A DNA stretch of 64,000 bases. It comes from Liquidambar formosana (Eukaryota > Streptophyta > Magnoliopsida > Saxifragales > Altingiaceae). The notes beneath the pieces were generated by a model. That model did not search any database, was not told the DNA's origin, and saw only the letters and a program-made list of their open reading frames with translations. The position numbers were made by a program, and so were the translations under genes. Numbering within the stretch: the stretch's first letter is position 1; the number at the start of each line of letters is the position of its first letter. Location: positions 35,360,371-35,424,370 of the forward strand of contig CM077823.1 of NCBI GenBank assembly GCA_039720395.1. Reading direction: 5' to 3'. Shown here one piece after another: positions 42,129-58,534 of the stretch.

Positions 42129-42364
42129 GACATATTTGGTTGTCCAATTCGAAATTAAACAATTCAAGAAATTTTAGGTAAAATTGAAGGCATACTCTAT
42201 CATCTTGAATTAACAATTTCAAGAAAATAGTAATCATCATTACAAATGTCGTGATAACTATAATTTTTTAAAATATTCTAATTCAATGTGGTAGATTTAT
42301 TCAAACCCAATGTAAAATTTCTTGAATTGTTTAATTTCGAATTGGACAACCAAACATGCCACTA
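42129..42364. mobile_element. MITE-like inverted-repeat insertion, present only in copy 1
   Basis: Both ends carry catRtttggttgtccaatt and continue as aaattaaacaattcaag in inverted orientation, so the arms are over 45 bp. The corresponding place in copy 2 (about 50245-50255, gaattcatttaattaagg) lacks it. The precise target duplication is unclear. It is non-coding. Confidence 0.75.
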
Positions 42365-43179
42365 TTCAATTAAGGTAATTTTCTATTTATCTTGTTAAGC
42401 ATCACACATCCACGTAGATATATACCTTTTGCACGAGTTAATATGCATACAGTATAAGACTAACCAATAGGAGGAGACAGATAAAACATGATACCAAGTT
42501 AATTGAATCGTTTACTTCTACTCTGCATATTATATCCGGATAAAAAATCGCAATATTAATGTTCTAAACGGAATGGAAATTAAACTTATCCAATTTTATG
42601 GGGCAAAACCACCATATGAAATCCCTCCATGGGGCAACCTAGATTTCATCATGTGGTCCCTTTCATGGGACAAAACCAAGATTTCATCTCGAGGGGACCA
42701 AAACATGAACAAAAGAAATTTCGCAATTTTTTTTTTGCCCTAACAATAAAAGAACATACATCCACATACACACCAACACAAAGTTGAAACCAAAACTTTT
42801 ACAAATCCAGCACCCCTATTAGAATGTGATATACCATGAAATCCAATGACCATTGGCAATTTTACAATTCAATACTAAAAATTTTCACCATTCTACATTA
42901 TTCATTATGGAATACTATTCTGTTTTCAGCTTATCTGTTTTTCCCCTCTTGCATTATAAAATGAACAGGATCATAACCTGTAAACTTGGATAAGTAAAAG
43001 CTAAATGATAAAAAAGGATGGTCGTGGGACATCCCAAAATTGGAGAGTTAGCCAAAAAAAAAAAAAAAAAAAAAAAGAATAGTCAGTGACGTACAGACCG
43101 ACCATCATGTAGAGCAAAATCTCCCTTTATAGGTCAAATTTAAACATACACTGGCGATCTATGTACTTCAAAAGATACA

Positions 43180-43325
43180 AATTGAGGACACAAAAAATAG
43201 CAGAAGACTGCTCTGAGCCATTGAAAGTTGAAACCATCTCGTGATCCAGCTTCAGTTGCTGCAGATGCATACCATAACATAAATGCATTCGCAAGGCCTT
43301 AGATAAAGCGAAATAATATGATACA
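43180..43325 (+). other. Relic of an SCPL upstream region
   Basis: The segment from gaggacacaaaa through gagccattgaaag, gatccagcttcag, taccataacataaa to agataaagcg aligns with the sequence upstream of SCPL-D (50850-50960) and, less closely, upstream of SCPL-B (38060-38150). No SCPL coding sequence follows it. It appears to be the leftover promoter-distal region of a lost gene copy. Confidence 0.6.
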
Positions 43326-43457
43326 AAACCAATTTCGAGTAATCTCATCTCTTCCAAGTTTTAGAATTGGACAAAACTTAATTAATCTCGTTCTCCTATT
43401 TTACATTATTTAATTTTTAGTTCAACTATGTTGCAAAGCTGAATTGCATACTATATT

Positions 43458-43850
43458 TGTTGGGAGAAATTAATCTTTTTCTACCACACATACAGCGATT
43501 AACAAGAAAAGAAAGAAATAATTAAATAAACAAGAACACAGAAATTTACGTAGTTCCTCTAGTTGAGGTACATCCACAGCACACACACAATTTTACTATG
43601 CTCTGAGGCGAAAAAAGAATACAAGATATAAAGTCTTTTGACGGCTAGCCCCTTTATATATAACACCTGTAGTAATTAAGGTTAACATAAAACCGTGGGA
43701 AAATACCTAAAATATCCCTTTATAAAAGTACAAAAGTTGTACTGTAGGCACGGCGGGGAGCTACGCCCCTTGAACCCCTTGGGGGCTCCCCCCACAAACC
43801 CCCCGGTCAATCCTGCTAACCAATATCATCAAACTCCACATACCACAACA
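43458..43850 (-). mobile_element. Solo LTR with 5-bp target duplication
   Basis: The 393-bp segment begins TGTTGG and ends CAACA, and is flanked by atatt on both sides (43453-43457 and 43851-43855), exactly the structure of a solo LTR left by recombination. It contains tttatatataacacc-like promoter sequence and an internal tttacgtagttcctctag motif typical of plant Copia LTRs. A GC-rich patch (43741-43805) lies inside it. No internal retroelement coding remains. The orientation is a guess. Confidence 0.85.
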
Positions 43851-44264
43851 ATATTTTGTTTTACACGAATCATGTGACAACACACTAAGTTGTTCACATG
43901 CTCATCTATGAGGATGGTATTTGGATCCCACTTCCATATTAGTGTATGAGAATAAAAAATTATCGATATGGTTGAAGATTTACATAATAATGATCTATTT
44001 GGCTAAAGTTGGATAATAATGGTTTACTTAGCTAAAGTTGGATTCTAGGGTAGGAATTTTGGCTCCAACTAGGACTGTGGATCGTAGATTGGTGTAGAAC
44101 ATGAATGTGAATTTTAAAAGGTTCTAGAGAGATTGTAGTAACAAAGATTTAGACGCGAAACTGAAAAAGAAAAGGACAGCAATTCTCCTGCCAAGAGGCC
44201 AAGGTTGCTAACTCCCATCCTGTTGAATGCAATTATGAGGTATACCTTTCCTACTCCATCCATT

Positions 44265-45594
44265 CCCAAGTGTGAAGAGTTCGAAATAAAGATTGGGCAA
44301 GAAGCAGGACCGATAGATTTCTATAATATTTATAGTTCAGTGTGTATTCCTTCCTCAAATTCATCGAGGAAGATTAAACACCATAAGGGGTTCGATCCCT
44401 GTGAGGAAGATTTTGTCTACATGTATCTCAACCATCGTCAAGTACAAGAAGCTTTACATGCCAACAGAACCAAACTGCCTTATGCTTGGGACTTCTGCAG
44501 GTTTGGAACATTTGTTTATAATCATTTACTTTATTTCTTTCATGACAAGTTGACAGAAATGGTGCTAGAAGCAAATTCAGGAAAGAGTGACTTAAACTAG
44601 CAGGTATGGCTTCTATTGGCCTATTTCATGTGGCATGTAACCTCGACAACTGGCCATTTATAACCCCAAACAGTAAATTTGACTGAATTTATATAAACTT
44701 CAAACTTGATTTTGAAACCCAAATGAAAAATCAACCAAGAGCAAGTAAGTTCACTATAAAATCCTGATTAGAAGTGATTCTTTCCTGAAATTGCTTCCAA
44801 TGCAAAAACTTGGCTAGTTACCAATTGACTCTGTTTCTCTCATAATGCTTCAGCAATGTGAGCTATTCATGGAAGGATAGCCCATCAACCATGTTCCCAA
44901 TATACAGTAGGCTCATTTCCTCTGGTCTTCGGATACTTCTTTACAGGTAATTGAGTGTTTCTTGTTACTTGGTTTAGAATCATAAAAAAAATCCTGCTAA
45001 AACAAAAAGAAAGAAAAAGGAGGAAGAACACTTTACGTTTTGTGTCCTGGTGGGGGGGGGATGCAAAAGTGTCGGACTTAAGCCTATTTTTATGAATTTG
45101 TGGATATGTTTTGGACAGCGGCGATATGGATGCAGTTGTTCCAGTTTCTAGTACCCGTTACTCCATTGACGCCTTAAACCTTAAAGTCATTAAAACTTGG
45201 CATGCTTGGATGGATGTTACTAAAGAGGTATGCTTCAAATTTTTTGGAAGTCTTTAGGCTTAGTTTGATTGCCAAGAATACAGAGGGAAAGAAAAAATCA
45301 GAATCCTACAACTAGATCACATTTTCATCTCCTTCATTTTCTCAACAAGTGGAGCAGTAAATTTAATAAGCTTTTGCTTAACTTTAAAAATTTCTTGCTC
45401 ACATTGAAATAATGCATTTAGTATTCATGTTACGTAAGCATAAACTGAGATTATTGGTTTTGCAGGTGGCTGGATATCAAGTGGTTTACGAGGGATTGAC
45501 TTTCACTACAGTTCGAGGTGCAGGCCTTGCAGTTCCAAGATTACAACCGCATAGGGCATTGGCTTTGTTAGAGTCGTTTCTAGCTGGAAAATAG
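44265..45594 (+). pseudogene. SCPL-A' fragment: last exons only, catalytic His lost
   Basis: Duplicated 3' part of SCPL-A: part of exon 6 (44265-44500), exon 7 (44854-44946), exon 8 (45119-45227) and exon 9 (45466-45594). Splice sites and frame are kept, but there is no promoter, no signal peptide and no exon with the GESYSG nucleophile. In exon 9 the conserved GAGHEVP has become GAGLAVP, so the catalytic histidine is a leucine. It cannot encode an active peptidase. The open frame that begins upstream at 44205 uses non-homologous codons. Confidence 0.9.
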
Positions 45595-46277
45595 TACTTG
45601 TGATCTCCATTGAAATTGGGAATTAGTATCTATTTTTTTGGTTAATTATTAGCATTTGTGATTTATCTTCCCACACAGGCAAACTAGAAGGGAAGGATTA
45701 GCAGGGTTTTATAAGTGAAAGGACAAGTTGTATGCATACAAGTGAAAAGATGAATCTATTTTCCACTACCACCTAAATAGATCTTAAATTTGAAAATAAA
45801 AAATCCACAGAAGCAATGTTATGGCATTTGCTTTATGATAGGCTTAGGAATTTGACCAAGAATATGGCCACTTTGATGACAATAATCACTCCTTTCTCAC
45901 TTTGTGGCCCTTCTGAGCCATAATTTGATGTTTTTCTTGGATGCAAATGGATACACAATTATGCCGTGAATGTCAAGAAAGTATTCAAACACAAAAGTTT
46001 TACAGGTACTTAATGACTTCAGTCTTCAGTCATGGATGAAGATGATCCCAGATCCTGCATTATAAAGAATACAAACTGTGTATTTTAAAATTTTAATAGA
46101 GAACTATATTCTTCAGCAGAAATTAACTTTCAAATTGTTCATTAACCAAGGTTTACTGCAACTCCATAGATGACTACTGCAATAAAAAGACTGTATTCAG
46201 TGAGGGCACTGAAATAAAACTCAATCCCAAGTTGACCAAAAAATGTACTTTCCTCTGCACCTTATGGCCCCCTCCTC

Positions 46278-46308
<31 letters not shown>

Positions 46309-46324
46309 ATCTCTTTTCTTTTCT

Positions 46325-46388
<64 letters not shown>

Positions 46389-46393
46389 AAAAA
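46278..46393. repeat. Poly(C), (CA)n and poly(A) tract cluster
   Basis: A C run (about 46278-46308), then CA repeats (46327-46367), then an A run (46367-46393). The matching place in copy 1 (about 37900-37940) has only a short A-rich tract, so the expansion is specific to copy 2. Frames across it encode Pro, Thr-His and Lys runs and are not genes. Confidence 0.9.
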
Positions 46394-47042
46394 CACCTTG
46401 CAATATGTTCTAACCAGAACAGCAAAGTTTTGCAATTGTTTGTTGGAAAAAACCATTTATAGTATTCAGCTTCAGTGTCTATAGAATTTAAAAGACACAA
46501 TTTGAAGACACAAACTCTTAGCCATTAAAACTCTGTTATCCAGCTTCAGTGTCTTCAGAAGTATCCTATAACCTAATTGTATTTAGTTAGGACTCTAATA
46601 GAGTAAAAGAAAAATAGTTGGGTGCGATAATTTCAAGGCATTTTATTTGTTTTTGGTGCTGCAGTGCTGTTAGAATTTGTCTTGAATCAGTTGGCTTATT
46701 AGTTAGTCCATCCTTGTCTTAACTTCCCAACTTCTCTCTCCTCAACACTTGCAATAGAGACTGCACAGACAGATCTTCTGTTTGTATTAGCTGTAAGCTA
46801 TGTTGAAATCATGAAATCAGACAAACACTAGACAACCATCGCAATGGATAAAATCACTCAAAAGGTTTCGAAGGCGAAAACAATGTCACTGACGTGCAAA
46901 TCAACAAGAAGAAGCATATAGCGATATTAACGGCATTTGTTACACTAAACTACATAAAAAAAATATTGTATGAATCAGACAGCACCCCTGCTAAGGAACT
47001 TGCTCCAAGCCTATAAACATAATGCATAATTGGTAGCTGAAG

Positions 47043-49665
<2,623 letters not shown>

Positions 49666-51236
49666 TGAGAGCTAAACAAGAGGATATATACAAAGATCAA
49701 TAAAACAATGTCAATTGAAAGATGGAATTAGAATTAGTATGTAGTGGTGAATCGATCATTGTCAACAACTAAGAGCTTTATATTTTGTGATTAATAAAAT
49801 TTGTTTCTCTTTAATAAGCATGGTCAATCCTGTGTGATAGCAAAACATAAAAGAGAATGTCCCAAAAAAGGGAAAAAAAAATAAAAATAAAAATAAAAAT
49901 AAAAATAAAAAACCAATTCATGCTCACACTAACATCCCCACCCCCTTGGCACCGGTCCAAAGGTGGCTCTGGTATAGTGATATCTCTAAGAAAGATGTCC
50001 AGTCCAATGTTGTCTTATAAGGACATTTTAAGCATCTTTGCTACTCTTTTTTTTTTTTTTGGACAATTGATAGAAGCAACCCTTTCCCCTCACCCTCCTT
50101 AATATCAACAAAGGAGTATAAGTGTTTTCCCTTAAACCTGACCCCGAAATCACTCAATTAATAAGAGAGGCTAATGCCATCGGCATGTCACCCCTACTTT
50201 GGACATTAAAAAGGCTTTTGAAATTTGAAAGACCTTGGAGAATTCATTTAATTAAGGTAATTTTCTATTTTTCTTGTTAACAATCACGCATCCACTTAGA
50301 TATATACCTTGTGCACGAGTTAATATACATACAGTATAAGACCAGAACCAATAAGGGGACAGATAAAACATGATACCAAGTTAATTGAATCGTTTACTTC
50401 TACTCTGCATATTATATCCGGAAAATAAAATATTGCAATATTGATGTTCTAAACGGAATGGAAATTAAACTTATCCTAATTTTTCCCTAATTACTGAACG
50501 GCAGGAGGCATAACCATGAAATGTGAATTCATATTAGTGGATTTGACTTTTGACACACAGGAAATTCTATGGTAGCTTAGGGGTATAGTAACTAAGTGGT
50601 AAGTTGTCACATTTATGGTAATTGGGGTTATCATTTCTTTTTCTTTTTTTTTTTATTTTCATTTTTTTTGGGTGATATCAAGATGTACTAATTTCTTTGG
50701 CACATGCAAGTCCCTTGTCTTACATGCACCAGACAATTACAGAGCAAAGTCTATGAGGTGGCCTTGAGGGGGAGTGGTGACCAGAATTATATGGTGTAAA
50801 AAATCGAGATCCCATAACGCACGAACATAAGTACACAACCAAAGTTTGCTCTTAGCTATTGAAAGTTTGAAGCCATCTCATCCGGCTTCAATGCCTTCAG
50901 ATGGATACTAAAACATAAACGTGTTCAAAGCCCTCCAATAAAGCAAAAGAAAATAAGAATTTCAAGACATTTTACTTGCTCGTAGCAATTGTCTAGATTC
51001 AGCCGGCTGATTGATGCTGCAGAGCTTTTAAAGCATTGTATTGTTTTTGGTACTTAAAGGGTTAATCAAAAGCATAAACAGTGTTCACTAGCGTGCAAAT
51101 CCAACAAGACGAGGCATAGTACGATACAAACAACATTAAATTATATTTGAAGGGAACGTCGTATGCATCAAACAGCACTACCCCTCTCAAGAAACTTGCC
51201 TCCACTCCATAAATAGACTTGTGATTTGTAACAAAA

Positions 51237-53359
<2,123 letters not shown>

Positions 53360-54341
53360 GTAAGTGGTACTATGCTGAATGCTACTGTGATAGATGGAAA
53401 TTTACGTAATATTTTAGCAACTTTACACGCTATAGGATTCAAATTGAGCAACTTTACATGCTAGATCCCCTTCACACCCTAATGACGACTCTCAAAATTG
53501 GCTCTTCTCACTTTAAAAATAAACCCTAAGAAACGAAACCCTAATGTATATGGGTCATAACAAAGAACCAAATCGGGTCAAAATTACCCGAATAACAAAA
53601 ACAGGTCAACAAAATTTTTTTCCCTTCTTTCCTTTTTTTTTTTTTTTTTTTTTGGGTTGCTCGGGTCACAAATGGGTCATCATGGATCTGGTTGAAATTC
53701 ATGACAACACCCAACATTACCCTTTTTCTATTAAAGGCCCTGGAAAATTTCATCTCAACCCAAATTAACATGAAATAGCATGAATCCACTTTTCCCTGAT
53801 TCTCTTTGGTTCATTTTCTCTCTGTTTTTTAACTTTTCTTTCTTCTTTCAATGGAATAGTTACAAGAAACTTTAATCTCACAAGAACTTTAAAATCATTG
53901 TAAAACTGTTGAATGTTTGCTAATAGTCTACCATTGCTTTACATTTTAATAATCTACCACTGATTAATAAAATCTCTCTTTTATAAGCATGGTATATATC
54001 CTGTGCTATACAAAAAAATAACTAAATAAAAAGCAGGTCAGCAAATATTAGCAGTAATAGAGAAATGAGAGTTGACATAATATTCATCAACATCAGCACT
54101 TCAGCAGTAATAGAGAACATTTAGTAGATAAAGAAATCATCAACAATACCCAACCAGGATGGCAGGTTTGCCATCCCGGTTGCCCATAAGCATCATCAGC
54201 ACTTGAAGAAGAGTAGCATAAAAAATAAGCTTTTGTAACCAAGTAGATCAGGAATTTTGGTTATAATACCTAAATATTCCGACACTTTCTTATATATGGA
54301 TCCAATCTAAGTTATGTTCTACAAACAACTCTTACAGGCAA
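53360..54341. other. Spacer between SCPL-D and LSM8
   Basis: AT-rich, with a T tract at 53633-53653 and dispersed gggtca motifs resembling an old repeat. The right part probably includes the 3' UTR of LSM8 (minus strand). There is a short gatggcaggtttgccatc hairpin near 54160. No gene. Confidence 0.5.
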
Positions 54342-55484
54342 TCAATGTATGACAGGCTTGAGAGGATGAGCTCTCAGTTTTGTCAGGTCAAGATTAGAAT
54401 CAAGCTCTTCATCTAGCTCCCCTACAATGCTTCTGCAGGAATCAAACACCAATATTACAGCATGAAAACATGTCAAAACTGACAAGTATCCAAAATAAAT
54501 AAATAAATAAAAGAGTGAAAAATAAGATTTCTTTTTTTTTTTTGTTTTTTTTTTTTTTTTTTGTGCTGAGAGTGAAAAATAAGATGTCAGTACATGTTAT
54601 CTCCCCTGATTATGTACAAACCCAATACAAGTTGCTGAACACCTTCCTGCAAATCAGAATAAACCAGAAGCTTGAGTCATTTTAGACGGGTGAAAGAGCC
54701 AGTATACACTCCTCTCTTCAACTTTTAATACTAGAATAAATTTTGGGTCAGCATTATGATTGCTACAGCAATAGGAGCTAGAATTTCATTCTATTCTTGA
54801 GCAACATTTAGTTGGTGAGAAATTGGAAGAAATGAAAGATTTTTTACTTTCTTTTTGGGTACCAATCAAGAAACTCATACAAGCATATTATGTCCTTAGA
54901 AGGTTATAAATGAAGATCAGTGCTCAAAGAGGTTTCAAACCGGGGCATCCAGCGTGCTTGAATGGCATCTTCAAAACAATTAGACTGCTACAAGTATTTT
55001 GTAATATTCTGAAAATCCTTCTCTATCCGTTAGATTTCCCCAAGTCAAAAGAGAGTAAAGTCATCCATAAAAACACTAGAAGCTTGACAAAATACGGATA
55101 CAGACCTTTGTGGAGTAAACACGTTCATGAGATTCATCAAGAATGATATTTGTAGCCTGGTCAAAGCCTTTTAAGACTCCCTGTATGAAAAAATCAATTT
55201 TTTAAAAAAATACATAATATCACAACGCAAAAAAAATCTTGCAAGCTGTTGGGCTAATATCAGGTAAACACACCACTATATTCCGCCCGTCATTTGTAAT
55301 AACTGATATTGTTTCTGCACACAAAAAAAATCATTTAGAAAAATAAGGAGATCATATACACCCCTTTTTAGAGTCACTTTTGCCCAGCAAAGATTATATA
55401 ATGATCGAAGTTAAGCAATAAGAATGGATTACTAAGAATTCACGTACGATCTACAAGGGACTCGAGTCCAGGCCCAGTCGACAT
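54342..55484 (-). CDS. LSM8: U6 snRNA-associated Sm-like protein LSM8
   Basis: Five coding exons on the minus strand: 55484-55448, 55314-55274, 55180-55106, 54646-54594, 54432-54342. They total 297 bases and give 98 residues, the usual length. The start is MSTGPGLESLVD. Sm motif 1 is seen in TISVITNDGRNIVGVLKGFDQ with the Asn-rich continuation ATNIILDESHERV; Sm motif 2 is GLYIIRGDNI; the tail ends LRAHPLKPVIH. LSM8 distinguishes the nuclear LSM2-8 ring, which binds the U-rich 3' end of U6 snRNA and acts in pre-mRNA splicing, from the cytoplasmic LSM1-7 ring. All splice sites are GT-AG and phases match exactly. It is intact. The exons are too short to show as open frames, so simple ORF scans miss the gene. 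Nothing links it functionally to the SCPL cluster beside it. Confidence 0.95.
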
Positions 55485-56582
55485 TTTGCAACTCCAACAC
55501 CTGGTAAGTAGGCGAGTTCTATAATTAACAAAATTTTCTGCAACAATTAATAAAAGAAGCCGAGCCATAAGTTCCTCATTACACAAATACACACAGCTAC
55601 GAAATTTATAAACATTGTAACATCATGCAAATGTAATCATCCTTATTATAAGAGTTTAGGGGTGGACGAGGGAAAAATTCAAAAGGACATTAAAAGAGTT
55701 GGTAAGAAAATATACATATCTCATTGGCTAATTGAAGCCATTTCCCATAACTAACACAAGTGAACAAACAGAATTTGTTGAAAACTTTGAGAGGTGACCA
55801 TTGTGATGATAATAGAAATATCTTCAAAATTAACTTGTGAGCACACTAAGACTCCTCTTCCCTCCACAGATAGATAAAATTATATATTCAAAGACGCCAC
55901 ATGACTTCACCCACGAGGTCCTAAGTGAACGAGAACCAAAAAATTTCGTATTGAACGCAATCTAGTTAAATAGCACCACTAGGATAAGACTTCGGCAACA
56001 TGTATGCCCATTGATGTGTGAGTTATTTTTGAAGTGTGTGAGGGTGGTAATGTGAAGTTTAAGAAGTGTCGATGGATGCCTGAATTGGCTGGTAAGGCAA
56101 AACATTCCCAATGTAGAAACAAGTGGTAATCGAGACAGTTGAGCAAATGGTTTTGATTGTAGCTATGCTCTCCTTGATTTTTTTTTTTTTAAAAATTAAT
56201 TAATTATTTATTTCTGGCTAAGCATGCTGCTCACAGAAGAGGGGACTACCCCAAACCACATCCCCCGTCTGCAAAAGGAAGAAGGGACTTCATCCCCGTC
56301 CCGATTCCAAGCAAAAAAATCAAGCCTTAGCATCAGATTTTCAGCAACCAGATTCTGAGAAACCCCAAATCAAGAAAATCAAAGCAAAACCAAAAATACA
56401 GATATCCTTTACAGATGAGTGAGGATAAATTAATATGATTTCCATATCAATGTAAAAAAAAAAAATTATGATTCCAAATCAAATGTCTCTCTAATAAAAA
56501 TAAAAACATCTGAAAGTTGAAACGGAGAAGAAGAGATCGAAAAAAATGGGGTAAAAAAATGGCTGAAAGGTTGAGACAGAAC

Positions 56583-56766
56583 CTTGCACGTCGGGGGCAA
56601 TGACGGCGAGACTCAACGGCTGCAGTGACGAGGCTCAGCGGCAGCGACGAGGCTCGGCGGCGACATGAGCAAATGAGCTCCAACGGATTCTGGCCGTGGG
56701 GAGACTGGGGCAGTGGGGTTTTAAGAGGTTTCGAGGGCAATAGTGGAAATCAGGAAACGTATATAT
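56583..56766 (-). promoter_or_regulatory. Putative TATA box and 5' UTR exon of LSM8
   Basis: On the minus strand TATATA lies at 56760-56766, followed by GC-richer sequence (to 56583) ending in a good donor (gtgcaag then gttctg). An acceptor upstream of the LSM8 ATG (at about 55519 or 55501) would splice out a 5' UTR intron of about 1 kb. The GC content stands out from the flanks. This is inferred; no transcript is available. Confidence 0.5.
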
Positions 56767-56843
56767 GGGAATGAGCATTATACAGGGCGGGGCGGGGCAA
56801 AACTTCATCCCGGGCCTCCCGGCCCAAACCAAACTCGAATTTA

Positions 56844-57013
56844 GGGCTCATTTGTTTGGTTGGAATTAGGATAAGCATAATAGAGATTTTAATGATAATC
56901 CACCACAATGAGAGAGAGGCAAAGAGAATAGAGTAGAGGAGAAGTGAAATTGTAAGTTTCTTAAGAGCCTCAATCCCATTACTACCTGCAATTCCAACTA
57001 AACAAATAAGGAC
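56844..57013. mobile_element. Small MITE with tttgttt ends
   Basis: The left end gggctcatttgtttggttgg and the right end, reverse complement gtccttatttgtttagttgg, are imperfect inverted repeats that continue into ggaatt. It is 170 bp long, non-coding. No convincing target duplication. Confidence 0.6.
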
Positions 57014-57490
57014 TTCATATCCTCCCTGAGTCTATCATTACAGGGGTGGGACAGATTGGGTTCCTAGTAAATCGGACTAAACTTTCTATCACTACTTATA
57101 GATGATCGTAATTTTTTGTTCAAATGAGAGTTCGTTGAACCTTTGGGCTACACAGCAGGGGATAATCCATCTCCTTCCCCATAACCCCTTCTCATTATAG
57201 TCCTACACACATTAGGGAGAAGTTGAAACCACAACCTCCCCAACCCTAACCATCCTTTTAAAAAAATAGATAAATAAATAAAAATGATGTGCCATCTGTT
57301 TGACAATGTGATAGGTTAGGTGATAGTTTTACTTGTATATTAAGAATTAATCGGATCAAAATTCTAATAACTCATTAGCAAACAATAATAAAGAAACAAA
57401 AGCATTTTCCCTCCCAATTTGTAAATGGATAAAGTCTTCCTCACCTTTTGCTTCCTTTTAAGGTGATGCCAAAAAGAAGCTGGTGTAATA

Positions 57491-57815
57491 TCTATACTAT
57501 CTATAAAAGGCTGAATCTCAGAAAAACTTTTGAACAACTAATATATCCTTATTTTTTTATTAAAAAAAATACATATCTACCCTTCCTTTAATTGAAACAT
57601 ATAGTAAACGTTCTTATCATTTGATAACAAATGAACTCAAACTCTTAATGAATTAAAGTTAAATTCTTACTCAAATTCTTTAAAAAAATATTTACTTCTG
57701 AATTTTAAACTTTATCTTTTATGGAAAAAAAATAAAAATCTTTATGTATTTATTATTTTGTATAACTAATATTATTTAAAAATATTCACGTGCAAAGCAC
57801 GTGTGCTATATCTAG
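57491..57815 (+). mobile_element. Non-autonomous Helitron
   Basis: It starts TCTATACTAT and ends CTAG, inserted exactly between A (57490) and T (57816), as Helitrons do. A 7-bp perfect hairpin CACGTGC-AAA-GCACGTG (57787-57803) lies 8 bases before the terminal CTAG. These are the standard Helitron end signals. At 325 bp it has no Rep-helicase and depends on an autonomous partner. Confidence 0.88.
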
Positions 57816-57894
57816 TGTTTCTTAAAGTATACGAGTCATATGTTTTGGCTTATTTTCTTTTGGTGTTGTTGAAATTGCATACCTATATGCCATC

Positions 57895-58088
57895 GGATTT
57901 GGATTTGGTGCAGTTGGCTAGTAAACGTAAGATCGATGACACGTGGGTAAGGAGGAGAAATAGAAGGTTATTAGGCGTTAGGCTTCAAATGCATTTCTCA
58001 AATTTTAACCTTCCATTTCTCCTTCTTGCCACATGTCATTGATCTTACGTTTACTGCACCATACAGTAACTGCACCAAATCCAAATCC
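57895..58088. mobile_element. Mutator-like MITE with 10-bp target duplication
   Basis: Perfect terminal inverted repeats of 21 bp start GGATTTGGATTTGGTGCAG. The direct repeat atatgccatc flanks the element at 57885-57894 and 58089-58098. Repeats of 9-11 bp are typical of the Mutator superfamily. The arms extend with further pairing (gtaaacgtaagatc). It is 194 bp and non-coding, 80 bp from the Helitron end. Confidence 0.88.
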
Positions 58089-58398
58089 ATATGCCATCTC
58101 AATTAGGGACTAATCTGGTCTTATACTCGAATGTCTCAAGGCTTGTCCAAAAGAAATAAAAATACCATTTCGACTTTGAGGTTGGAAAAATGGACTCTAG
58201 TTAAGGTAGGCCACTAAGCAAGAATAATGTAACCATGCCACCCTTGATCACAAAGCTGATAAGCTACTTGAATAGCCGAATGAAGTGTTATGAACTTATG
58301 ATGTTTAAGAATTGAAAAATAATTTTGGACCATTTGATTATTGAATTGTAATTATTTGCCCATAGCCGGATGAACTTATATAAAGGGCCAATCTATGT

Positions 58399-58534
58399 AA
58401 AAGGGAAATTACAGATTGGTCTGGCTACAAACAAATAACTACAGTTAGTAGTCTTTTTCTACAAAGTTAGTAGTTACTTGCATTGAATTGTAATTATTTG
58501 CCCATAGCCAGACCAATCTGTAATTCCCCTTTTT
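58399..58534. repeat. Short inverted-repeat element
   Basis: Arms aagggaaattacagattggt and accaatctgtaattcccctt are inverted copies about 135 bp apart. Part of the interior (attgaattgtaattatttg) also occurs as a direct repeat at about 58342, so a small duplication accompanies the element. Confidence 0.65.

Noticed and set aside
43741..43805. GC-rich patch that might be of organellar or bacterial origin
   Set aside because: It lies inside a solo LTR with clear ends and target duplication.
44205..44264. Start of an open frame leading into SCPL-A'
   Set aside because: These 20 codons have no similarity to SCPL proteins and precede the duplication breakpoint; no promoter or signal peptide.
46232..46462. 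Open frames with Pro, Thr-His, Cys-Val or Gly runs
   Set aside because: They are translations of C, CA and A tracts in different frames and have no family features.
57803..58042. 79-codon open frame
   Set aside because: It runs from the Helitron end into a Mutator-like MITE; it has no family features.
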